A DNA stretch of 64,000 nt from UBA7239 sp964509075 (GTDB taxonomy: Bacteria > Pseudomonadota > Gammaproteobacteria > Pseudomonadales > UBA7239): assembly GCA_964509075.1 (NCBI GenBank), contig CAZDWC010000011.1, positions 15,374-79,373 on the forward strand, in the 5' to 3' direction. Below, piece after piece: positions 34,781 through 43,988 of this stretch. Numbering within the stretch: the first letter of the stretch is position 1; each line of letters starts with the position of its first letter. Made by a program: the position numbers and the translations under genes. The notes below the pieces were generated by a model that was given only the letters and a program-made list of their open reading frames with translations, had not been told where the DNA came from and did not search any database.

Positions 34781-35341
34781 TTACATGCCTTTAACGGCAT
34801 AAATACCCGGCGCATTGCGCAAGTAACCTTTGTAATCCATGCCGTAGCCGAAAACGTAACGATCCGGCACATCCAGCCCGACAAAGTCCGCCTTCAGTCC
34901 CGGCGGCTGACGGCGATCATGATGCTTCTCCACCAACACCGCGCTATAGATTTTTTCCGCACCTTCACGCAGGCAATACTGGATCACTTCGTGCAAGGTC
35001 AGACCTTCGTCGAGAATATCGTCGACAATCAATACCGTTCTGCCCTGCAATGCGTGGCGCGGCTGTACAATCCACTCAACATGACTGTCGCCGCTGGTGT
35101 TGTTGCGGTAACGCGTGGCATGGATATAGTCGAGCTGCAAGTGGAAATCGAGACGCGGCAACAATTTACCGGCAATCACCATCGCACCGCTCATTAAAGA
35201 CAGCACCAGTGGATTACTGTCTTTCAATGTCTGTGTGATTTTCTCAGCCATAGCATCAATGGCTTCACGCACCTGTTCACGATCAAACAGGCAATCGGCT
35301 TCACGCCAGATTTGCTCCACTTCCTGCAAACTTACACTCAT
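34781..35341 (-). CDS. hpt: hypoxanthine-guanine phosphoribosyltransferase
   Basis: A 186-residue type I phosphoribosyltransferase with the PRPP motif VLIVDDILDEGLTL (about 108-121) and a PPi loop at MSGAMVIAGKL. The C-terminal FVGLDVPDRYVFGYGMDYKGYLRN is typical of HGPRT. It salvages hypoxanthine and guanine. The ATG at 35341 overlaps the nagZ stop as ATGA; a longer frame reaching 35536 lies inside nagZ and is not used. It probably takes hypoxanthine released by the next gene's phosphorylase. Confidence 0.93.
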   Translation of the reverse strand: MSVSLQEVEQIWREADCLFDREQVREAIDAMAEKITQTLKDSNPLVLSLMSGAMVIAGKLLPRLDFHLQLDYIHATRYRNNTSGDSHVEWIVQPRHALQGRTVLIVDDILDEGLTLHEVIQYCLREGAEKIYSAVLVEKHHDRRQPPGLKADFVGLDVPDRYVFGYGMDYKGYLRNAPGIYAVKGM

Positions 35342-36363
35342 ACAGCGAATGCCTCTTGCAGAATGCGATGCGCATCCTGCCAACGTGATGATTGCCGCAA
35401 GCTGCCGAGATCCGCCCAGGCAAACGGACGTTTCAGGCGCTGCAAATTGCTGTCCGACTGCAAGCCCGACGCCTTCAAGGCGGCAACCACTGCAAGCTGC
35501 GCAGGGCGCTGATTGCAAACCAGCAACGCCGTGCAACCTGCGGACAATGCCACACGGGCGCGCTCACCCATGTCTGCAATCACGCCGGCACCCTCCATGG
35601 TCAGGTCATCACTGAAAATAACGCCCTCGAAACGTAATTGCTTTTTCAGTATTTCCTGCAGCCACAGTACCGAAAATCCCGCAGGGTTTTTATCGACCGC
35701 ACTGTAAACCACATGCGCCGGCATGACTGCGTCCAGTTTGCCGCGCTCACTCAGGTGGCGATAAGGCTGTACATCTTCCGCGAGAATGGCTTCCAATGCG
35801 CGCGCATCCACCGGCGTTTCAAAATGACTGTCACCACTCACCGCACCGTGGCCGGGAAAGTGTTTGCCAGTGGCACACATATTGGCTTCATGCATGCCGT
35901 CGACAAACGCTTCACTCAAGACACTGGCAATGGCGGGATCAATCGAAAAAGAGCGATTGGCAATCACTGCACAACGCGCGTCATCGAGATCCAGCACCGG
36001 CGCAAAACTCAAATCGACACCGCAGGCGCGCAATTCAGCGGCCATCAACCAGCCACAGGCTTGCGCCACTCGTAGTCCATGTTGCGGATTTTTCGCATAA
36101 ACAGCACCGATATCCGCCATCGGCGGAATAACTGTAAAACCATCGCGAAAACGCTGCACCCGCCCGCCTTCCTGATCGACGCAGACCAGCAACTCGGCAC
36201 GCACGGAGCGAATCTCTTCAACGAGAGTTTTCAACTGCGCAATCGAAGCAAAATTGCGCGTGAACAAGATGATGCCGCCCACCAAGGGCTCGCCTAACAA
36301 TTGCCTGTCTTCCGGCGTGAGCGAGTGCCCAGCCACATCTACTATCACCGGCCCCAGCGCCAT
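35338..36363 (-). CDS. nagZ: beta-N-acetylhexosaminidase NagZ
   Basis: A 341-residue family-3 glycosidase. KHFPGHGAVSGDSHFETP holds the loop His-Asp acid/base dyad of NagZ, and VIFSDDLTMEGAGV holds the nucleophile Asp. VDQEGGRVQRF is the N-terminal substrate strand. It removes GlcNAc from muropeptides during wall recycling. The ATG at 36363 (MALGPVIVDVAG) is the conserved start; the frame extends to 36426. It leads the nagZ-hpt-mtnP group. Confidence 0.95.
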   Translation of the reverse strand: MALGPVIVDVAGHSLTPEDRQLLGEPLVGGIILFTRNFASIAQLKTLVEEIRSVRAELLVCVDQEGGRVQRFRDGFTVIPPMADIGAVYAKNPQHGLRVAQACGWLMAAELRACGVDLSFAPVLDLDDARCAVIANRSFSIDPAIASVLSEAFVDGMHEANMCATGKHFPGHGAVSGDSHFETPVDARALEAILAEDVQPYRHLSERGKLDAVMPAHVVYSAVDKNPAGFSVLWLQEILKKQLRFEGVIFSDDLTMEGAGVIADMGERARVALSAGCTALLVCNQRPAQLAVVAALKASGLQSDSNLQRLKRPFAWADLGSLRQSSRWQDAHRILQEAFAV

Positions 36364-36438
36364 CACATCACCCGGATTTGTTGTCCAACCGGCGCGCAAC
36401 ATACGGCAATCACCTTGCCGCATCAAGTTACCAGACGC

Positions 36439-37473
36439 TCAACGCGAGAGCAGTTGTGCCGTGAAAATGCGGTGATTGAGGGTCACCATTGCCAGTAACA
36501 ACAGCGCACCGACTGCGTTGTGCGCCACCGCCACCACCAACGGCAGGCCAAAATACACATTGCTGAGACCGAGGCTCACCTGCAGCAGCAGCAAGCCCAG
36601 CAATACAGCGCCCATGCGTTTTGCCTCTACTGCACCTGAGGCAAGCAGGAGTCCTGACATCACCAGCACCAGCAGCGTTACCAACCCGGCACCGGCACGA
36701 TGAGCAACATGAATGGCTGTTCGCGCCTGATTGTCCATGCGCCCACCGAGATAGTTGGGGCCAATATGCTGAAACACATTGAATCCCTGCGCCACATCCA
36801 TTTCCGGCAACCACTCGCCATGACACTGCGGCAAATCCGTGCAGGCCAGCGCCGCATAATTGGAGCTGGTCCAGCCACCCAGAGCGATTTGCACGATCAC
36901 CACCAACAGCACTGCCGGCGCAATTCTACGCAAGCGATTGATGGCATTGAGCGCCTTGGGCTCCAACCGCCAGCGCCAGTTGCCCAGACGCTGCACCAGC
37001 AACCAGAGCAGGGCCAGGGTTGCGAACCCTCCTAGCAGGTGCGCTGTTACCACTTGCGGCCACAGCTTCAACGTTACCGTCCACATACCAAACAGCGCCT
37101 GCATAACAATCACCACGGCAATCAGCAACGGCAGACGCAACGGTTGGCCAGGCAAACATCGATAACGCAGCGCAGCTCCCACCAAAGCCAGCACCAGTAG
37201 TGACAGGCCGCCAACGAAAATCCGGTGCACCTGCTCTGGCCAGGTCTTGTCGGTTTCAACCGGCGTGTCAGCAAAGGCCTGATTGGCTGCATGGATTTCT
37301 TCCGTGGTATTCGGCACCCAGAGATGGCCGTAACATGTCGGCCAGTCCGGGCAGCCGAGCCCCGCGTGTTTCAACCGCGTGAACACCCCCAGGATGACCA
37401 CCAGCAGGGCAAAACACACGGCAAACACCGCGAGCCAGTAGGAGGGTTTTCGCGGCGATGCAATAACGCTCAT
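36439..37473 (-). CDS. ctaA: haem A synthase (COX15/CtaA)
   Basis: A 344-residue eight-helix membrane protein. It has GVFTRLKHAGLGCPDWPTCYG (His with a Cys pair), EQVHRIFVGGLSL, VTAHLLGGFATLALL and VAHRAGAGLV: the four haem-binding His sites of CtaA. It oxidises haem O to haem A for cytochrome oxidase. It is the last member of the assembly group SURF1-CxxxC protein-ctaA. The haem O synthase gene ctaB, which usually follows, is absent; nagZ is next. Confidence 0.95.
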   Translation of the reverse strand: MSVIASPRKPSYWLAVFAVCFALLVVILGVFTRLKHAGLGCPDWPTCYGHLWVPNTTEEIHAANQAFADTPVETDKTWPEQVHRIFVGGLSLLVLALVGAALRYRCLPGQPLRLPLLIAVVIVMQALFGMWTVTLKLWPQVVTAHLLGGFATLALLWLLVQRLGNWRWRLEPKALNAINRLRRIAPAVLLVVIVQIALGGWTSSNYAALACTDLPQCHGEWLPEMDVAQGFNVFQHIGPNYLGGRMDNQARTAIHVAHRAGAGLVTLLVLVMSGLLLASGAVEAKRMGAVLLGLLLLQVSLGLSNVYFGLPLVVAVAHNAVGALLLLAMVTLNHRIFTAQLLSR

Positions 37474-37475
37474 GC

Positions 37476-38093
37476 TTACTCGACCCCTTTGAGCAGGAAT
37501 TTCATGTCGGTGATAACATCCTTGTAGTCATCCTCCCAGCGGTAATACATCATCACGAATCCGCGCGGATCCACCAGATAAAACCGGGCCCTTTCTTCAC
37601 TGCTCTTGCCCTCCGGTGAATGGCGCAACAATTCCAGCCAGGCGCTGTTATCAACATACAGCACTGAAAACCCCGGCAGGGTTTCGCTGAGCCACTGACG
37701 CGTCTCCTCGTCCATGCGCCCTTCTGTGACCAGCCACACACGGCGCACATGCCCCTGATACTTGCCCAAGGCCGTATGTGTTTGTCGCAGCACCCAGGCA
37801 TCATGACGACAGGTTTCATCACAATTGGCTGCATGCGGCATAAGAAATGTCCACAGCTTTTCCGACTCACCCTCAAGTCTTGCCGGCTGTCCTGCCTCAT
37901 CTTTAAGCGCCAATGTATTGATTTGCTGCGGCGGCAAGATCAACACGCCCTTGTTGCGCGTGCCTTCCGGCAAGCCAATGCGCGTGTAGAACACAAACGT
38001 CGCGGCGAGTACGACCAGAATGGGCAACAGCATCAAGAGCAGTAGTTGCCAGCGTGCGCGCACAGGATTTGCCGGAGGAGCAGTTTCGGGCAT
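37476..38093 (-). CDS. membrane-anchored SCO-like thioredoxin-fold protein of the oxidase cluster
   Basis: A 205-residue protein with one N-terminal helix (about 15-36) and a periplasmic domain. NCDETCRH (about 89-96) gives a CxxxC motif, as in copper chaperone SCO1. RFYLVDPRGFVMMYYRWE resembles the SCO motif YFxLxDPxGxxxxxY. The conserved distal His of SCO proteins is not seen, so copper binding is uncertain. It lies between SURF1 and ctaA with 2-14 bp gaps. A role in CuA assembly or thiol reduction is inferred. Members are usually annotated only as hypothetical proteins. Confidence 0.7.
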   Translation of the reverse strand: MPETAPPANPVRARWQLLLLMLLPILVVLAATFVFYTRIGLPEGTRNKGVLILPPQQINTLALKDEAGQPARLEGESEKLWTFLMPHAANCDETCRHDAWVLRQTHTALGKYQGHVRRVWLVTEGRMDEETRQWLSETLPGFSVLYVDNSAWLELLRHSPEGKSSEERARFYLVDPRGFVMMYYRWEDDYKDVITDMKFLLKGVE

Positions 38094-38107
38094 AAGGAAT
38101 TCCGTAA

Positions 38108-38827
38108 TCAGTTATCGCGCCGGAAAGCCAGCGCCAGATAAAACACTATGAGAGCCACTGCCATCCCGAACCACTGAACGGCATAGGCGATATTTTTTTC
38201 CGGCGCTATGTTGGTCACTGGCCAGCCTGCGGTCAAGGCAGATGGAGAACCTTCTTTCAGGCGCACCAATACCGGCAACACCTCCACACCAGCCATTCGC
38301 GCCATACCGGGCAAGTGCAGTTTCGCAATGCGGCGCGGCCAATCCGCTTCCGCAAAGAGCTCACCCTCCAGCAACACCTCATTGCCGAAGTAAAGCTCAC
38401 CCTGCTCCACAACACGATCTGTAGGCGGAGGCACTATCGGCAGTTGCGAGCGCAGTGACGGACCTGCTATCCAGCCGCGATTCACAAATACCTTGCGCCC
38501 ATCCCGAAGCTCCATCAAACCGATCACGTCGTAGCCAACTTTCTGGCCCCGCGTCTCGTTATCGAGCAAAAAAACCGGCGCCAACCATTGGCCCTGCAAA
38601 CTCACAGGCAAATACCGGGAGTCCTGTTCGCGCAATTCGACAACAGTATCAAGACTGACAGACGCCTGCGCGCGGCGCGTCTCGGCAATCTGCAGTTGCT
38701 CCCGGTGAAAATTCGCACGCTGCAATTGCCAGAACCCCAGCGCAATGAACAGCGGCAACAACAGCCCGGCCAGCATACTGGTACGCCAGCCAGGATTGAA
38801 ACGACGAGGTGTATTCAAGCGCGACAA
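38108..38827 (-). CDS. SURF1 family cytochrome oxidase assembly protein
   Basis: A 239-residue SURF1 protein with two membrane helices (about 18-35 and 212-230) and a periplasmic domain. Typical are the ALGFWQLQRANFHRE start, the VNRGWI motif (KVFVNRGWIAGPS) and the NIAYAVQWFGMAVALI end. SURF1 delivers or retains haem A for subunit I. It is transcribed away from the DUF2909 gene and leads the assembly group. Confidence 0.93.
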   Translation of the reverse strand: MSRLNTPRRFNPGWRTSMLAGLLLPLFIALGFWQLQRANFHREQLQIAETRRAQASVSLDTVVELREQDSRYLPVSLQGQWLAPVFLLDNETRGQKVGYDVIGLMELRDGRKVFVNRGWIAGPSLRSQLPIVPPPTDRVVEQGELYFGNEVLLEGELFAEADWPRRIAKLHLPGMARMAGVEVLPVLVRLKEGSPSALTAGWPVTNIAPEKNIAYAVQWFGMAVALIVFYLALAFRRDN

Positions 38828-38881
38828 GTCCCGGCTACCGTTATACTGCGCAGCTCATTCATGCATCTAGCCGGATTCATC

Positions 38882-39145
38882 ATGTCTGCCACCCAACTGA
38901 AAATACTCATACTTGTACTGATGCTGCTGATGCTCGTCAGCCTGTTCAACGGGCTGTTCATTCTTTTCAAGGATAATGGCGCCCCTGATTCACGGCGCAC
39001 GTTTCACCGACTGGTGGTTCGCGCAAGCCTCGCTGCCGCACTGCTAGGCACTATGGTCTACGGGTTCTACAGTGGCAAGCTGCAATCCCACGCGCCATGG
39101 AATCGCCCGCAAGCTGTACAGGTTCCTGCAAGCCAGAACCCCTGA
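38882..39145 (+). CDS. DUF2909-type twin-transmembrane protein
   Basis: An 87-residue membrane protein with two helices: about 7-29 (ILILVLMLLMLVSLFNGLFIL) and 46-63 (LVVRASLAAALLGTMVYGFY). DUF2909 proteins sit in gammaproteobacterial cytochrome oxidase clusters beside subunit III. The function is unknown; a structural or assembly role is inferred. It is on the opposite strand from its neighbours and ends at a shared two-way terminator. The frame upstream is open, but the ATG at 38882 gives the family start. Confidence 0.75.
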   Translation: MSATQLKILILVLMLLMLVSLFNGLFILFKDNGAPDSRRTFHRLVVRASLAAALLGTMVYGFYSGKLQSHAPWNRPQAVQVPASQNP

Positions 39146-39175
39146 TTACGACAAAGAGTCACTATCCGCACCAAA

Positions 39176-39207
39176 GAAAAAGGCCCGCAATAAGCGGGCC
39201 TTTTTTC
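39176..39207. terminator. two-way terminator between the DUF2909 gene and coxC
   Basis: AGGCCCGC (39181-39188) and GCGGGCCT (39194-39201) form an 8-bp stem with loop AATAA. A runs precede it and T runs follow it, so it can end transcription of both converging units. Confidence 0.9.
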
Positions 39208-39220
39208 CTGGCACATGCGA

Positions 39221-40174
39221 TCAGAATACGTAAACAACTGCGACCAGAAACAACCACACTACATCCACAAAGTGCCAGTACCAGCTGGCCGCCTCAAAAC
39301 CGAAATGATCGTCCTTGTTGAAATGACCTTTCAAGGCACGCAAAAACATTACGGTGAGCATAAAAGCCCCCAGACACACGTGAAAACCGTGAAATCCGGT
39401 CAGCATGAAAAATGTGGTTCCATAAATCCCGCTCTCCAGGGTCAGGCCCATTTCGGAATAGGCTTCGTGATATTCCTTGGCTTGCAGATATACGAAAGCA
39501 AAACCCAGCAGCAGCGTGATAAACAGCCAGAGCTTGAAGCCATTACGCTTGTTGGCCTTGAGTGCATGATGCGCGAACTCGCAAGTCACTGAAGAGGTAA
39601 CCAGCAGGATGGTATTCCACAGCGGCAGCCAATGGGCCGCTTCTGCAACACCCGGCCATGACATGCTCTTGTGTGGACCGACAAATGTTCCGTTGTTGGC
39701 AATGATCTGGTTGGCAACACCACCAATGGCCTGTTGTGGCGTCTGCATCATGGGCCAACTGAATTCAAATCCCTTCCACAGCAGTTCATTGGTGAAATGG
39801 CCCACACCTTCGCCACTGAGCCAAGGGCCCACCAGTTCGCGCACATAGAACAGTCCACCGAAGAAGGTAAAGAAGAACATGACTTCGGAAAAGATGAACC
39901 ACTGCATACCGATGCGATAGGAACGCTTCAACTGTGCGCTGTTCAAGCCCTGGATGTTTTCGCTAATCGCAGTCGAGAACCACATGAACAGTACCACCGC
40001 CAGAATGGCGAAGCCGATACCTAGCAGCATAGGGCTACCCGGCCGCTGGGCATGCAGATCATTGAGCCACGTGGCAACACCCACCAGCATCAAAGCCACG
40101 CCGATGGAAGCAAAAAACGGATACCTGCTCTGCTCCGGCACGTAGTAGGTCGACTGACCGTGTTCGCTTGCCAT
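39221..40174 (-). CDS. ctaE: cytochrome c oxidase subunit III
   Basis: A 317-residue membrane protein with seven helices. QWFIFSEVMFFFTFFGGLFYVREL (read as SEVMFFFTFFGG) holds the conserved Glu of subunit III. VTCEFAHHALKANKR and MLTGFHGFHVCLGAF follow, and WHFVDVVWLFLVAVVYVF ends it. The ATG at 40174 is chosen; the open frame reaches 40300 but overlaps non-conserved sequence. It stabilises proton uptake in subunit I. It is last in the ctaC-ctaD-ctaG-ctaE operon. Confidence 0.96.
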   Translation of the reverse strand: MASEHGQSTYYVPEQSRYPFFASIGVALMLVGVATWLNDLHAQRPGSPMLLGIGFAILAVVLFMWFSTAISENIQGLNSAQLKRSYRIGMQWFIFSEVMFFFTFFGGLFYVRELVGPWLSGEGVGHFTNELLWKGFEFSWPMMQTPQQAIGGVANQIIANNGTFVGPHKSMSWPGVAEAAHWLPLWNTILLVTSSVTCEFAHHALKANKRNGFKLWLFITLLLGFAFVYLQAKEYHEAYSEMGLTLESGIYGTTFFMLTGFHGFHVCLGAFMLTVMFLRALKGHFNKDDHFGFEAASWYWHFVDVVWLFLVAVVYVF

Positions 40175-40217
40175 AATCGCTCTCCTGTTGGACTTGCTGT
40201 TATTGGTCTGAGCCCAG

Positions 40218-40820
40218 TCAGCTTGAAGGAACTGGCTGAGCTGTTTGCAAACTGCCCGGAACAGGCATCTCTTCCGGTTTTGTCGATGCCGTAACATCAA
40301 ACAATGTATACGTCAGCGTTATGGTGTGCACATCTGCAGGCAAAGCCTGATCGACTATGAACACCACCGGCATGTCTATTTCCTGACCAGGATCCAGCGC
40401 CTGCCGGGCGAAGCAAAAACATTCCGTCTTGTGGAAATATTCCACCGCCTTTTCAGGCACGATACTCGGCACAGCCTGCGCCACCATACGATGCCCCGTA
40501 GGATTGCGCGCTTTAAAACTTGTGCGCGTGGACGCCCCCGGGTGTACATCGACCATTGTTTCCTGGGCATGAAATTCCCAAGGCATACTGGCACTGTTTA
40601 TGGTGACAAACTGCACCTTGACCTTGCGCGTTTCATCGACCTTAACCTGCTCTGCAACATACGCCTTGGTATTCAAACGCGGCGAATTGATATCCAGAAT
40701 GTCACAAAGCATGTTGTAAAAAGGCGGCATCAGGAACAAAGCAAAGGCAAACATCCCCAAGGCGGCAATAAACAACTTTACTGCAATATATTTATCGCCT
40801 TTCTTGTCAACGTCTGCCAT
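40218..40820 (-). CDS. ctaG: cytochrome c oxidase assembly protein CtaG (Cox11)
   Basis: A 200-residue Cox11 protein with one N-terminal helix (about 15-33) and a copper-binding immunoglobulin-like domain. The CFCFARQ motif (TECFCFARQALDPGQEI) carries the two copper cysteines; QFVTINSASMPWEF and MPVVFIVD are conserved. It inserts CuB into subunit I. It lies between ctaD and ctaE, the usual position. Confidence 0.95.
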   Translation of the reverse strand: MADVDKKGDKYIAVKLFIAALGMFAFALFLMPPFYNMLCDILDINSPRLNTKAYVAEQVKVDETRKVKVQFVTINSASMPWEFHAQETMVDVHPGASTRTSFKARNPTGHRMVAQAVPSIVPEKAVEYFHKTECFCFARQALDPGQEIDMPVVFIVDQALPADVHTITLTYTLFDVTASTKPEEMPVPGSLQTAQPVPSS

Positions 40821-40872
40821 GGCCTTGAATCTGTTTATACCTCCTTTATCAATTTCTGACCGGGAGTGTCAC

Positions 40873-42426
40873 TTATTTCACTTCAGGTGGAACACTGAAA
40901 GTATGAAATGGCGCCGGACTCGGCACTGTCCACTCCAAGCCTTCAGCGCCGTCCCAGGTTTTCGCCTCTGTGCTCGGCTTGCCGGCAACAATAGTGCGGA
41001 TCACGTTGAACAGGAACAGAATCTGGGAGCCGCCATAAATGAAAGCGCCAATTGAAGACACCATGTTCCAGTCAGCAAATATCAGGTTGTAGTCAGGAAT
41101 ACGGCGCGGCATGCCGGCCAGACCCACGAAGTGTTGCGGGAAGAAAGTCAGGTTGAAGCCAATGAACGAAATCCAGAAATGCGTCTTGCCCATGGTTTCG
41201 GAGTACATACGTCCCGTCCATTTCGGCAGCCAGTAATAAACTGCTGCAGTCATGGAAAACACTGCACCAGCCACCATCACATAGTGAAAGTGCGCCACCA
41301 CGAAATAGGTATCATGGTACTGGAAGTCGGAAGGCGCCAGAGACAGCATCAAGCCGGAAAAGCCACCTGTAGTAAACAGGATAATGAAGGCAATACAGAA
41401 CAACATTGGCGTTTCAAAACTGATGGAGCCACGGAACATCGTGGTGACCCAGTTGAACACTTTCACGCCAGTCGGCACAGCAATCAGCATCGTGGCAATC
41501 ATGAAATACATTTCACCGGCCACCGGCATGCCGACCACATACATGTGGTGCGCCCACACGATGAAGGACAGGAAGGCAATGGACGCTGTGGCATAGACCA
41601 TGGAGCTGTAGCCGAACAGCGGCTTGCGAGCAAAAGTGGGGATAATTTGCGATACCACACCAAAAGCCGGCAGGATGATGATGTAAACCTCAGGGTGACC
41701 AAAGAACCAGAACACATGCTGGAACAACACAGGATCACCGCCACCAGCAGCACTGAAGAACGAAGTGCCGAAATGGATATCCATCAGCATCATCGTTACA
41801 GCACCAGCCAGAACTGGCATAACAGCCACCAGCAGGAATGCCGTGATCAGCCAAGTCCACACAAACAACGGCATCTTCATCAAGGTCATGCCTGGAGCAC
41901 GCAGGTTCAGAACAGTAGTGATGATATTGATCGATCCCATGATGGAAGATGCGCCCATCACATGCACAGCAAAGATGAAGAACGTTACAGAAGGCGGCGC
42001 ATAGGTTGTCGACAGCGGCGCATAGAACGTCCAGCCAAAGTTAGGCGCCCCACCCTCCATAAACAACGTCGAAGCCAGAATCAGGAAAGCGAATGGCAAC
42101 AACCAGAATGACCAGTTGTTCATGCGCGGCAGCGCCATATCAGGCGCGCCGATCATCATCGGGATCATCCAGTTTGCCAGACCAACAAAGGACGGCATGA
42201 TGGCGCCGAACACCATCACCAGACCGTGCATGGTAGTCATCTGGTTGAAAAATTCAGGCTCCACCAACTGCATGCCGGGCTTGAACAGCTCGGCACGAAT
42301 GATCATGGCAAATGCGCCACCCAGAATAAACATGGCAAAGCTGAACCACAGGTACATCGAGCCGATGTCCTTGTGATTGGTGGCAAACAACCACCGGCTC
42401 AAACCTTTTGCAGGACCGTGTGCCAT
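40873..42426 (-). CDS. ctaD: cytochrome c oxidase subunit I (aa3-type)
   Basis: A 517-residue haem-copper oxidase core subunit of type A. The sequence FFGHPEVYI holds the CuB His and cross-linked Tyr. The second CuB pair is in VWAHHMYVVG, the K-channel region follows, and VVAHFHYVMVAG holds the two axial His of haem a3 and haem a. It reduces O2 to water and pumps protons. It lies 12 bp after subunit II in a compact operon. Confidence 0.97.
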   Translation of the reverse strand: MAHGPAKGLSRWLFATNHKDIGSMYLWFSFAMFILGGAFAMIIRAELFKPGMQLVEPEFFNQMTTMHGLVMVFGAIMPSFVGLANWMIPMMIGAPDMALPRMNNWSFWLLPFAFLILASTLFMEGGAPNFGWTFYAPLSTTYAPPSVTFFIFAVHVMGASSIMGSINIITTVLNLRAPGMTLMKMPLFVWTWLITAFLLVAVMPVLAGAVTMMLMDIHFGTSFFSAAGGGDPVLFQHVFWFFGHPEVYIIILPAFGVVSQIIPTFARKPLFGYSSMVYATASIAFLSFIVWAHHMYVVGMPVAGEMYFMIATMLIAVPTGVKVFNWVTTMFRGSISFETPMLFCIAFIILFTTGGFSGLMLSLAPSDFQYHDTYFVVAHFHYVMVAGAVFSMTAAVYYWLPKWTGRMYSETMGKTHFWISFIGFNLTFFPQHFVGLAGMPRRIPDYNLIFADWNMVSSIGAFIYGGSQILFLFNVIRTIVAGKPSTEAKTWDGAEGLEWTVPSPAPFHTFSVPPEVK

Positions 42427-42438
42427 TGTTATGCCCTC

Positions 42439-43593
42439 TTATTTCTTGCTCTTGAATTTGTAGACATCGACGGCTTGCAAGCTGTCACCCATATTGTTGC
42501 CAAAGGCATTGCGCTGATAGGTAATGACCGCCGCCATATCCAGGTCATTCAGCACCGCACCGAAAGCCTGCATGGCTGTACCCGGCACACCATTGACGGC
42601 ACGCGCCAAGTGCTGCTCGACAGGGCCTTTAACAATGGCGCTACCCGCAATAGGTTTGCCCAACCCGCCTTCACCCTTGGCGCCATGACAAGCTGCACAG
42701 CTGGAGGCGTACACCTTTTCACCGCGGGCAATCTGCTGTTCCAGCGTAAAGGTCTGCGCCATCAACTCACGCAGTTTTTTCGCTTCGGTCTTCTTGCCAT
42801 TGAGCCACTTGTCATAGTCGGCTTTCTCCTCAACCACAACCACGATAGGCATGAAGCCGTGATCCTTACCACACAACTCTGCACATTGACCGCGGTAAAT
42901 GCCAACCTTTTCAGCCTTGGTCCAAGCCTCATTGACAATACCGGGAATAGCATCTTTCTTGACGGCGAGCTCAGGAACCCACCAGGAGTGGATAACATCA
43001 TTGCCGGTAATCAGAAAGCGGACCTTGGTGTTGACCGGAATATGGACAGGCTCATCCACTTCAAGCAGGTAGAACTCGCTCTTTTCCTGCTTACCGTGTA
43101 TTTCATCCTGCGGCGTAGCAAGATTCGAGAAAAAGCTTACGCTTTCCGCCGGTGTAGCACCGAGATACTCGTACTTCCACTTCCACTGGTAGCCCGTGAT
43201 GACAATATTCATCTCCGGCTCACTGGTGTCATACACCTTGAGCAGGGTTTTGACGGCAGGCCAGGCCATGACAGCCAGAATAAAGAAAGGAACGATGGTC
43301 CAGGCCAGCTCAGCACCGAGATGCTCATGCCAGTGTTCCGCCTGATGCCCCTGCGACTTGCGGTGGGCAATCAACGAGTAGAACATCATCGCGAACACCA
43401 CAAGCCCGATGCCTACCGAAATCCAGATAACCAGCATGTGCAGGTCGTAGATATCACTGCCCAGCTGGGTGACGCCACGCGGCATATTGAGCGTACTGCG
43501 ATCCGCCAGATCTGCCCATACACTGGCGCAAGCCCCCAGGAACAACACCGGGCCAAGCACGAGCGACAGCAGCCTTTTTATTCTTGAATGCAT
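42439..43593 (-). CDS. ctaC: cytochrome c oxidase subunit II with C-terminal cytochrome c domain
   Basis: A 384-residue subunit II. The signal peptide comes first, then two helices (about 50-70 and 90-112). The CuA site is spread over VIHSWWVP and QCAELCGKDHGFM. A class-I cytochrome c domain with CAACHGAKGEGG (about 304-315) is fused to the C-terminus (caa3-like). It accepts electrons from cytochrome c. It is the first gene of the oxidase operon; a TATAAT-like -10 lies at 43743-43748 on the minus strand. Confidence 0.95.
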   Translation of the reverse strand: MHSRIKRLLSLVLGPVLFLGACASVWADLADRSTLNMPRGVTQLGSDIYDLHMLVIWISVGIGLVVFAMMFYSLIAHRKSQGHQAEHWHEHLGAELAWTIVPFFILAVMAWPAVKTLLKVYDTSEPEMNIVITGYQWKWKYEYLGATPAESVSFFSNLATPQDEIHGKQEKSEFYLLEVDEPVHIPVNTKVRFLITGNDVIHSWWVPELAVKKDAIPGIVNEAWTKAEKVGIYRGQCAELCGKDHGFMPIVVVVEEKADYDKWLNGKKTEAKKLRELMAQTFTLEQQIARGEKVYASSCAACHGAKGEGGLGKPIAGSAIVKGPVEQHLARAVNGVPGTAMQAFGAVLNDLDMAAVITYQRNAFGNNMGDSLQAVDVYKFKSKK

Positions 43594-43988
43594 GCCCTTT
43601 GTCTCCGTCTTTATGAATTGGACGATTGCCAGTCACCTACAGGCCACAGCTGCAAGCCCAGATAACGCAGAATGCGCAAAAATGGGCTGTCAACCGGAAT
43701 GCTCAATAAACAAGCACATTGGGGGTGCGACAAAGCGCCGCAATTATAGGCATCACAATTAACGGGGTAAACAGTAAATGGAAAAAAGAATCCTTGTTTT
43801 AGCTCAAAAAGTTATCAGATTTGCGGCAAACCGACGGTTTTGTGACCTCATCAGCACTCGCAATGCAGTACTTGTCGCAACCCCATGAAAAAATTGGGAT
43901 TTTGAGCTTGCAAGAAACCAAAGTCCGTCTATATATGTATTAGGGGCAAATTTGCCCTGTCTGTAACGACATGCCGTGAGGGTGCTGT
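43594..43988. promoter_or_regulatory. intergenic region between ctaC and a hypothetical gene
   Basis: No gene is seen. A minus-strand TATAAT (43743-43748) could be the -10 of the oxidase operon, though no good -35 is visible. A perfect 14-bp palindrome GGGCAAATTTGCCC (43944-43957) lies 31 bp before the ATG of the rightward gene and may be an operator. Confidence 0.45.

Noticed and set aside
35341..35536. Longer N-terminus for hpt
   Set aside because: The extension lies wholly inside nagZ, and the ATGA overlap start gives the family length.
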